DNA of 10,789 nt from Erythrobacter donghaensis (GTDB lineage: Bacteria; Pseudomonadota; Alphaproteobacteria; Sphingomonadales; Sphingomonadaceae). The notes below the pieces were generated by a model that saw nothing but the letters and a program-made list of their open reading frames with translations, had not been told where the DNA came from and searched no databases. Positions 5,456-10,789 of this stretch are shown one piece after another; within the stretch, counting starts at the first letter, position 1, and the number at the start of each line of letters is the position of its first letter. A program made the position numbers and the translations under genes. The stretch covers positions 1 through 10,789 of the forward strand of contig NZ_LSJS01000316.1 in NCBI RefSeq assembly GCF_001557325.1, in the 5' to 3' direction.

Positions 5456-6670
5456 TCAGGCGTCGCGGTTGCGGCGCGACAGCAATCTCAGGCGCAGGCC
5501 GTTCAGCTTGATGAAGCCTTCCGCGTCCTTCTGATCATAGGCCCCGGCGTCATCCTCGAAGGTGACGTGGGCTTCGGAATAGAGCGAGAAAGGCGACTTC
5601 CTGCCCACCACGCTCGCGAGCCCCTTGTAGAGCTTGAGCCGCACCGTGCCCGTGACCTTGTCCTGCGAGTGGTCGATCGCCGCCTGCAGCATCTCGCGCT
5701 CGGGGCTGAACCAGAAGCCGTTGTAGATGAGCTCGGCATATTTCGGCATCAGCTCGTCCTTGAGATGCGCCGCGCCGCGATCGAGCGTGATCTGTTCGAT
5801 CCCGCGATGCGCGCGGGCGTAGATCTCGCCGCCAGGCGTCTCGTACATCCCGCGGCTCTTCATGCCCACGAAGCGGTTCTCGACGAGGTCGAGCCGCCCG
5901 ATCCCGTGCTTGCGGCCCAAGTCATTGAGTGCGGCCAGCAGCGTGGCGGGGCTCATGGCTTCGCCATTGAGGGCAACCCCGTCACCCTTCTCGAAATCCA
6001 CCGTGATGTATTCGGGCACGTCGGGCGCGTCCTCGGGGTCGACCGTGCGGCTGTAGACGTAGTCGGGCGTCTCCTCCCACGGATCCTCGAGCACCTTGCC
6101 CTCGGACGAGGTGTGGAGGAGGTTCGCGTCGGTCGAGAACGGGCTGTCGCCGCGCTTGTCCTTGGGGACCTGGATCTGGTGCTTTTCCGCCCATGCGATG
6201 AGGGCCGTGCGGCTGGTCAGGTCCCATTCGCGCCACGGGGCGATCACCTTGATGTCGGGATCGAGCGCATAGGCGGAAAGCTCGAAGCGCACCTGGTCAT
6301 TGCCCTTGCCGGTCGCGCCGTGGGCGATGAAATCGGCGCCGGTCTGGTGCGCGATCTCGACCAGGCGCTTGGAGATCAGCGGCCGCGCGATCGAGGTGCC
6401 GAGCAGGTAGTCGCCCTCATAGCGGGCATTGGCGCGCATCATCGGGAAGACGAAATCGCGCACGAATTCCTCGCGCACGTCCTCGATGAAGATGTGATCG
6501 TCGGGAATGCCCATGGCCCGGGCCTTCGCGCGTGCAGGCTCGATCTCCTCGCCTTGCCCCAAGTCGGCGGTGAAGGTCACGACTTCCAGCCCGCGCTCGA
6601 CGCTCAGCCACTTGGCGATGACGCTGGTATCGAGACCGCCCGAATAGGCGAGGACGACTTTCTGGGGCAT
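5456..6670 (-). CDS. argG: argininosuccinate synthase
   Basis: The 404-residue cytoplasmic enzyme joins citrulline and aspartate using ATP, giving argininosuccinate, AMP and pyrophosphate, in the next-to-last step of arginine synthesis. The N terminus reads [13 protein letters not shown], with the ATP-pyrophosphatase P-loop SGGLDTS at residues 10-16. The second family signature [13 protein letters not shown] lies at 118-130 and aligns fully with known enzymes. The length is normal and the protein appears intact. The frame extends 27 codons upstream, but the ATG at 6670 is chosen because AAGGAA stands nine bases before it and the protein then begins as the family does. It is transcribed alone, divergently from the acyltransferase gene. 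A hairpin follows the stop. No arginine regulator site was identified. Confidence 0.97.
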   Translation of the reverse strand: MPQKVVLAYSGGLDTSVIAKWLSVERGLEVVTFTADLGQGEEIEPARAKARAMGIPDDHIFIEDVREEFVRDFVFPMMRANARYEGDYLLGTSIARPLISKRLVEIAHQTGADFIAHGATGKGNDQVRFELSAYALDPDIKVIAPWREWDLTSRTALIAWAEKHQIQVPKDKRGDSPFSTDANLLHTSSEGKVLEDPWEETPDYVYSRTVDPEDAPDVPEYITVDFEKGDGVALNGEAMSPATLLAALNDLGRKHGIGRLDLVENRFVGMKSRGMYETPGGEIYARAHRGIEQITLDRGAAHLKDELMPKYAELIYNGFWFSPEREMLQAAIDHSQDKVTGTVRLKLYKGLASVVGRKSPFSLYSEAHVTFEDDAGAYDQKDAEGFIKLNGLRLRLLSRRNRDA

Positions 6671-6845
6671 GGCGAGAGGTTCCTTGGGTATGCTTGCGCG
6701 CGCCCCTATCAGCGTGGGGGCGAAGGGGCAATCGCGCTGTGGCATGCGCACCCTTCGGGCGGCCTCTTGGCAATCGACTGCTAAGAACTACCTGATATGT
6801 CGTGCGCGAGGCGATGTCCCGCGCGGGGCAAACGGGGGTCGATGA
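6671..6845. promoter_or_regulatory. divergent spacer between argG and the acyltransferase gene
   Basis: The 175 bases must carry the promoters of both genes. AAGGAA on the - strand (6685-6680) is the argG ribosome binding site. An inverted repeat, CGAAGGG at 6721-6727 and CCCTTCG at 6751-6757, lies in the middle and could be an operator or a mRNA leader hairpin. TTGGCA at 6767-6772 is a possible -35 for the + gene, without a good -10 at the right distance. No riboswitch was recognised. Confidence 0.45.
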
Positions 6846-8207
6846 ATGCTGACAATGTGGAGCAAGGCGCGCGAACTGGCGGTGATGACCCCGCCGGAGC
6901 GCAACCGCTGGGTCGATTTCCTGCGGGCGATCTCGATCATGGCGGTGGTGTTCGGGCACTGGCTGATGGCCGGGCTCTACATCGACGCCGCCGGCGAGCT
7001 GCGGCGCGGCGATCTGCTTTCGGTCTCCGACTGGGCGCACTGGCTCACATGGGGGTTCCAGGTGATGCCGGTGTTCTTCCTCGTCGGCGGCTATGCCAAC
7101 CAGGTGAGCTGGGAGGCGACCACGAGGAAGGCCGCGGCCGATCAGGCGGGCGTCTACCGCGACTGGCTGGCGAGCCGGGTGCAGCGCCTGATCACGCCCA
7201 CCTTCCCGGTGCTCCTGCTGTGGGCAGGGCTCGCGGTGGTGATGACGCAGGTCGGCCTGCCGCGCACCCAGATCCGCATGGCGACCGAGGCCGCGCTGAT
7301 CCCGGTATGGTTCCTCGCGGTATACCTGCTGGTGACCGCCTTCACGCCGCTCGCCCAGCGGCTCTGGAACCGGCTGGGCTGGGGCAGCGTGGCGCTGTTC
7401 GTGCCGCTTGCGATGCTGACCGACTGGCTGACCTTCACGATGAAGGTTCCTTACGTCAACTTCACCAATTTCCTGTGGGTGTTCCTCGCGATCCACCAGC
7501 TGGGTTTCGCCTGGCGGGCGGGCAAGTTCGAGCGCCCGCTGTTCGCCTGGGGCTTCTTCGCGGTGTCGCTGGCGATCCTCGTGCGGATCACCGTCTTCGG
7601 CTTCTATCCGGTCTCGATGGTCTCGGCGCCCGGAGGCTTCTCCAACTCGCTCCCGCCGACGCTGGCGCTGCTTGCGCTGGGGGGCGTGCAGGTGGGGCTG
7701 GTGCTGGCGCTGGAGCGCGCGGGGCGGCGGATGCTCGAGAACGTCACCGTCTGGGCCGCCACGGTCCTGATGAACGGGATGATCATGACGGTCTACCTGT
7801 GGCACCTTACCGCCTTCGTGCTGGTGATGACGGTCGACTGGCTGCTCCTCGGGGGCTGGGGCCTCGGCCCGGTGCCGGGGACGGGCGAGTGGTGGGTGAC
7901 GCGGCCGATCTGGATCGCGGTCTACATCGTCGCACTGCTGCCGCTGATCGGCATCTTCGCGCGCCACGAGAGGAGCTTCGGCCCCGTGCGCGGCGGGCGC
8001 ACCGTGCCGCGCCTGCGCGCGGTGGTCGGCGTGCTGGCGATCTGCGCGGGGCTGGGCGCGACCGCGGGACTGACCATCACCAGCCCGGACTCGCTCTCCG
8101 GCATCCGCTGGTGGGTGATCGCGCTGCCGCTGGCGGGCGCGGCGATGATGGGCTTCGGCCCGGTCTATCGCCCGCGCCAGCGCCCCGGCGCGCACGAGAT
8201 GGGCTAG
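6846..8207 (+). CDS. integral membrane acyltransferase, acyltransferase-3 family
   Basis: The 453-residue product is a multi-pass inner-membrane protein, with about ten hydrophobic segments judged by eye. The N-terminal motif RWVDFLRAISIMAVVFGHW (residues 21-39) is the acyltransferase-3 signature, with H38 as the conserved His needed for acyl transfer. MPVFFLVGGYA (74-84) matches the second conserved block, and a further His occurs in YLWHLTA (317-323). Such proteins move acetyl or other acyl groups from the cytoplasmic side onto sugars, glycans or lipids at the cell surface. The substrate here cannot be told. ATGs at 6855 and 6885 are also in frame. The first is kept because a GGGGG lies seven bases before it, but the family motif begins shortly after the last one, so the start is uncertain. 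The stop overlaps that of cfa. Confidence 0.88.
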   Translation: MLTMWSKARELAVMTPPERNRWVDFLRAISIMAVVFGHWLMAGLYIDAAGELRRGDLLSVSDWAHWLTWGFQVMPVFFLVGGYANQVSWEATTRKAAADQAGVYRDWLASRVQRLITPTFPVLLLWAGLAVVMTQVGLPRTQIRMATEAALIPVWFLAVYLLVTAFTPLAQRLWNRLGWGSVALFVPLAMLTDWLTFTMKVPYVNFTNFLWVFLAIHQLGFAWRAGKFERPLFAWGFFAVSLAILVRITVFGFYPVSMVSAPGGFSNSLPPTLALLALGGVQVGLVLALERAGRRMLENVTVWAATVLMNGMIMTVYLWHLTAFVLVMTVDWLLLGGWGLGPVPGTGEWWVTRPIWIAVYIVALLPLIGIFARHERSFGPVRGGRTVPRLRAVVGVLAICAGLGATAGLTITSPDSLSGIRWWVIALPLAGAAMMGFGPVYRPRQRPGAHEMG

Positions 8208-9430
8208 CTTCCGATCAGATAGTCCCGGGTGACCGGCAGCGCGCGGCGCGAGCGGATGTACTGGATCTGGTAATTGCCCATCCCCCCATGCTCGAACACG
8301 GTCGCCGCGCCCGCGAGGTAGAAGGTCCACATCCGGAAGAACCGCTCGTCATAAAGCGCGATGATCTTCTCGCGGTGCGCCATGCAGTTGGCATACCACG
8401 CGCGGATGGTGTGCGCGTAGTGGAGGCGCAAGGTCTCCACGTCGCTCGCGATGAGGCGGAACTTCTCGCTCGCCGCGACGGTCTCGGACAGGGCCGGGAT
8501 ATAGCCGCCGGGGAAGATGTACTTGCGGGTGAAGGCATCGGTGGTGCCGGGCGAGCCGAAGCGGCCGATGGTATGGAGCAGCATCACGCCGTCCTCGGCC
8601 AGCATCCGCGCGCAGGCTTCGAAGAAGGTCTCGAACTGCGCGCGGCCGACATGCTCGAACATGCCGACCGAGACGATCCGGTCGAACTTGCGCCCTGAGG
8701 CGGCAGTGTCGCGGTAATCCTCGAGGCTGATCGTCACCTTGTCCGCCACCCCCGCCTCGCGCACGCGCTGGCGGGCGAGCGCGGCCTGTTCTTCCGACAG
8801 GGTGATCCCGGTGACGCGGACATCGTGTTCGCGCGCGAGATGGATCGCCATCCCGCCCCACCCGCAGCCGATGTCGAGCACCTCCTGCCCGGGCGACAGG
8901 TGCAGCTTTCTGGCGATGTGCCTGAGCTTCGCTTCCTGCGCCCCCGCCAGCGTGGTCACGCCCTCGGCCCAATAGGCGCAGGAATACTGCCAGTGCTCGG
9001 CATCGAGCATCAGCGCGTAGAGATCATTGCCGATGTCGTAGTGGTGCGCGACGTTCTTCTTCGAGCCGACGCGGTTGTTGATCTGCTCGGCGGCAAAGCT
9101 GGCGCGGTTGGCAAGGCGTTTGAAGGCACTCGGGCGCAGATTGTCGTCGCCGCGCTCCCAGCGGTCGTTCATTCTCAAGAGGCTGACGAGGCCCATCACG
9201 TCGCCCTCCTCGATCAGCAGCCGCCCGTCGATGAAGGCCTCCGCCGCGCCCAGCCGGGGATCGAGGATGATGTCGCGCGGCACGGCCGCATCGGTGAAGC
9301 GCAGCACGATCTCGGGAAAGCCCTCGGCGCTGGTGCCATAGGTGCTGGCCGAGCCATCGGCAAAGACGATGCCGAGGCGGCCCTGCCTGACGGCACGGGA
9401 CAGGAAACGGTCGAGGAGAGGCTTGCTCAT
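8204..9430 (-). CDS. cfa: cyclopropane-fatty-acyl-phospholipid synthase
   Basis: The 408-residue S-adenosylmethionine-dependent enzyme adds a methylene bridge across double bonds of membrane phospholipid acyl chains, usually as cells enter stationary phase or meet acid or solvent stress. Visible landmarks are HHYDIGNDLY (129-138), YSCAYW with C151, the SAM-binding loop VLDIGCGWGG (184-193), SVGMFEHVG with E259, LLHTIG with H286 and I288, and YIFPGGYIP (304-312). C151, E259, H286 and I288 correspond to the bicarbonate-binding active-site set described for the E. coli enzyme, so it should be active. Residues 1-125 form the usual N-terminal lipid-binding part. AAGGAG four bases before the ATG fixes the start. 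A related mycolic-acid-type methyltransferase of the same superfamily is the only serious alternative. Its stop overlaps that of the acyltransferase gene. Confidence 0.93.
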   Translation of the reverse strand: MSKPLLDRFLSRAVRQGRLGIVFADGSASTYGTSAEGFPEIVLRFTDAAVPRDIILDPRLGAAEAFIDGRLLIEEGDVMGLVSLLRMNDRWERGDDNLRPSAFKRLANRASFAAEQINNRVGSKKNVAHHYDIGNDLYALMLDAEHWQYSCAYWAEGVTTLAGAQEAKLRHIARKLHLSPGQEVLDIGCGWGGMAIHLAREHDVRVTGITLSEEQAALARQRVREAGVADKVTISLEDYRDTAASGRKFDRIVSVGMFEHVGRAQFETFFEACARMLAEDGVMLLHTIGRFGSPGTTDAFTRKYIFPGGYIPALSETVAASEKFRLIASDVETLRLHYAHTIRAWYANCMAHREKIIALYDERFFRMWTFYLAGAATVFEHGGMGNYQIQYIRSRRALPVTRDYLIGS

Positions 9431-9520
9431 GGTGCTCCTTTCTAGGATGCTTCGGGGGTAGGCTTAGCCGGAGGGGCGGCTTTCGCAAAATCATCGACTT
9501 GGCGTGAAGGGGAAGGGGAC
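9431..9520. promoter_or_regulatory. divergent spacer between cfa and the DUF1801 gene
   Basis: Ninety bases separate the two divergent starts. Both ribosome binding sites are clear: AAGGAG on the - strand at 9440-9435 for cfa, and GGAAGGGG at 9511-9518 for the + gene. The middle holds a small A-rich block (CAAAATC, 9486-9492). Hexamer pairs can be drawn in both directions, but none is convincing, so the promoters are placed here by position only. Confidence 0.4.
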
Positions 9521-9955
9521 ATGGCCGAAGCGAAGACGACGATCACCGAGGTTGCGGTCGACACCTTCATCGCAGGCGTCGAGCCGCCTGCCAAGCGCGA
9601 GGATGCGCGGGTGCTCGATGCGCTGTTTCGCAAGGTCACTGCACAAGAGCCGAAGATGTGGGGGCCCACGATGATCGGCTATGGCCGCTACACTTACCGT
9701 TATGCCAGTGGCCATGGCGGCACCTTTTTCCGGGCCGGCTTCAGCCCGCGCAAGGCGAAGCATTCGCTCTACATCATGGATTGCGGCGACGCTGACGAAG
9801 AAGCTGCTTTCGCGGCGCTGCTGGCGCGGCTGGGAAAGCATTCGCGCGGCAAGGCGTGCCTCTATGTAAACAAGCTCGCCGACATCGACCTGGACGTTGT
9901 GGAGCAGATGATCGCACTGGGCTGGAAACGGTCATTCGCACGCTGGCCTGATTAG
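9521..9955 (+). CDS. DUF1801 domain protein
   Basis: The 144-residue soluble protein has no signal peptide or membrane segment. It carries the typical DUF1801 blocks in order: MWGPTMIGYGRYTYRY (46-61), GFSPRKAKHSLYIM (73-86) and LARLGKHSRGKACLYVNKL (101-119), followed by DIDLDVVEQMI. The length is normal. The domain is widespread in bacteria and shares a fold with YdhG-type proteins, but its biochemical role is not established. Conserved aromatic and Lys residues suggest ligand binding rather than obvious catalysis. A strong GGAAGGGG two bases before the ATG supports the start. It is divergent from cfa, and its stop overlaps that of the molybdopterin gene by a shared TTAG. Confidence 0.9.
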   Translation: MAEAKTTITEVAVDTFIAGVEPPAKREDARVLDALFRKVTAQEPKMWGPTMIGYGRYTYRYASGHGGTFFRAGFSPRKAKHSLYIMDCGDADEEAAFAALLARLGKHSRGKACLYVNKLADIDLDVVEQMIALGWKRSFARWPD

Positions 9956-10701
9956 ACCCCCGCATACCACTGGTAGCCCGCGACATCCTCCCAGAACCCG
10001 CCGCCGCCCTGGCCGATCTGGGCGAAGCTGGTGACCGCTTCGATCGCCTTGACATACTTGGCCTGCTTGTAGCCGAGCTGACGCTCGATCCGCATCCTGA
10101 GCGGCGCGCCGTTCTTTTCGGGCAGGGGCTCGCCGTTGAGGCTGTGGGCGATGATCGTCTGCGGGTGATAGGCATCGACCATGTCGATGCTCTCGTAATA
10201 GTCGCGACCATAGAGCACGTCGGCGCAGCGGAAGACGATGAATTTGGCCGATTCCTTGACCTTGGCGGCATCGAGCAAGTGGCCGAGCTGCACCCCCTGC
10301 CACTCGCCGATCGCGCTCCAGCCCTCGACACAGTCGTGGCGGGTGATCTGGGTGCGCTGGGGGAGCGCCTTGAGGTCGGCAAGGCCCAGCGCCAGCGGCT
10401 TTTCGACCAGCCCGCGCACTTCGAGCTTCCAGTCGGGGAAGCCCTTGGCGAGCTGGTCCTGATAGAAGGGATCGGCGACCGTCACCGAGCCGTTGCCGCG
10501 GAAGGTGGGCGAGCGCTGGTCGGGGCGGAACTCCTTGGCGAGGCCCTGCTTGCCCGCGAGCGCGCGGTGGAGCACGCGATGGCCGTCCTCGGCCGCCTTG
10601 AACAGGTCGCCGGCCGCCTCGCTGTCGTTGATCTTGGCGCAGGCCGAAGCGCCCAGGGCAGCGATCCCGGCAAGCAGCGAACGGCGCGGCAGGTCAACCA
10701 T
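9952..10701 (-). CDS. Tat-exported molybdopterin-dependent oxidoreductase, sulfite oxidase/MsrP-like
   Basis: The 249-residue product begins LPRRSLLAGIAALGASAC, a twin-arginine (Tat) signal (RRSLL) with a hydrophobic core. C21 directly after it resembles a lipobox, though with Ala rather than Leu at -3. The mature part is a compact oxidoreductase molybdopterin-binding domain. RHDCVEGWSAIGEW (121-134) contains C124, the expected molybdenum-ligating Cys, and GYKQAKYVKAIE (210-221) matches the conserved cofactor-binding end of the domain. There is no C-terminal dimerisation domain, as in the short bacterial YedY/MsrP-type proteins. Such enzymes act in the periplasm, taking electrons from a membrane haem partner; the substrate (oxidised methionine, sulfite or another) cannot be told. 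The frame continues upstream to 10767, but AAGGAG nine bases before the ATG at 10701 and the Tat signal fix this start. The upstream gene overlaps it. Confidence 0.9.
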   Translation of the reverse strand: MVDLPRRSLLAGIAALGASACAKINDSEAAGDLFKAAEDGHRVLHRALAGKQGLAKEFRPDQRSPTFRGNGSVTVADPFYQDQLAKGFPDWKLEVRGLVEKPLALGLADLKALPQRTQITRHDCVEGWSAIGEWQGVQLGHLLDAAKVKESAKFIVFRCADVLYGRDYYESIDMVDAYHPQTIIAHSLNGEPLPEKNGAPLRMRIERQLGYKQAKYVKAIEAVTSFAQIGQGGGGFWEDVAGYQWYAGV

Positions 10702-10789
10702 GGGCGGGGGCTCCTTCTTCGGCGGCAGCAGGGACGGGTTGCGGCGCAGGAGGTGCCTCGGCCGCACCCTCGGCGGGCCGCTTGCCGCC
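10694..10789 (-). CDS. C-terminal tail of an upstream gene, Ala/Pro/Glu-rich, cut by the window edge
   Basis: This - strand frame is open from the window edge to a TGA at 10696-10694, which overlaps the start of the molybdopterin gene by eight bases. The 31 visible residues, ending EEGAPAHG, are rich in Ala, Pro and Glu and look like a flexible tail. Short MsrP/sulfite-oxidase-like proteins are often encoded next to a membrane cytochrome b partner, so this could be the end of such a gene. The visible part has no domain evidence and the identity is inference from context. The ribosome binding site of the next gene lies inside this frame. Confidence 0.45.
   Translation of the reverse strand, partial: GGKRPAEGAAEAPPAPQPVPAAAEEGAPAHG

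Noticed and set aside
6671..6751. 27-codon N-terminal extension of argG
   Set aside because: The family begins at the [11 protein letters not shown] segment, and AAGGAA precedes the ATG at 6670.
5567..6784. 405-codon open frame on the + strand opposite argG
   Set aside because: argG is certain on the other strand, and this frame gives only low-complexity, domain-free protein.
6417..8330. 637-codon open frame on the - strand running from argG into the acyltransferase gene
   Set aside because: The product is extremely rich in Arg, His, Gln and Pro and crosses two real genes and their promoter spacer; this is high-GC shadowing.
6797..8698. 633-codon open frame on the + strand across the acyltransferase and cfa genes
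   Set aside because: It is a shifted frame of the acyltransferase that continues opposite cfa. The 453-residue frame carries the acyltransferase-3 motifs.
1..10789. CRISPR array, insertion sequence, transposase or integrase
   Set aside because: No regularly spaced repeats, terminal inverted repeats or recombinase motifs were seen anywhere in the window.

Overview
The window is high-GC DNA with tightly packed genes. Its protein families are a RlpA-type double-psi barrel, argininosuccinate synthase, cyclopropane fatty acid synthase, DUF1801 and a Tat-exported molybdenum oxidoreductase. Together with the base composition these suggest an alphaproteobacterium, probably of the Sphingomonadales/Erythrobacter group. 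That placement is inferred from style, not from a marker gene.

Left part (1-3904, + strand). A possible C-terminal tail of an upstream gene ends at 105, followed by about 280 bases of gene-free, hairpin-bearing DNA. Next come two genes joined by a TGATG stop-start overlap: an unusually long GNAT-type acetyltransferase and a 697-residue protein. The latter has a large cytoplasmic-looking part, a charged helix and a two-helix membrane hairpin at its C terminus. This layout resembles CorA-type channels but lacks the GMN motif. The pair is the least explained and most interesting coding unit here. A small secreted protein of unknown function follows, with its start fixed by a good ribosome binding site.

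Middle (3915-5455). A short RlpA-like secreted lytic transglycosylase on the - strand converges on the small secreted protein. Upstream of it lies almost 1 kb with no convincing gene. This stretch has a strong T-over-A bias on the + strand, degenerate internal repeats, and outward-facing intrinsic-terminator-like hairpins near each end (leftward at 4684-4709, rightward at 5401-5435). It also has a less GC-rich patch with sequences resembling DnaA boxes. It may hold an unrecognised RNA or a regulatory or replication-linked site.

Right part (5456-10789). argG (arginine synthesis, - strand) is divergent from an integral-membrane acyltransferase-3 protein (+). That gene converges on cfa (-), and the two share a CTAG containing both stop codons. 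cfa is divergent from a DUF1801 gene (+). The DUF1801 gene converges on a Tat-signal sulfite-oxidase/MsrP-like molybdopterin protein (-), again with overlapping stop codons. The Ala/Pro-rich tail of another - strand gene overlaps the start of that last gene and runs out of the window. The right part therefore alternates strands gene by gene with almost no spacer at the convergent junctions. Apart from argG, the recognised genes there concern the cell envelope: lipid modification, acyl transfer and exported redox chemistry.
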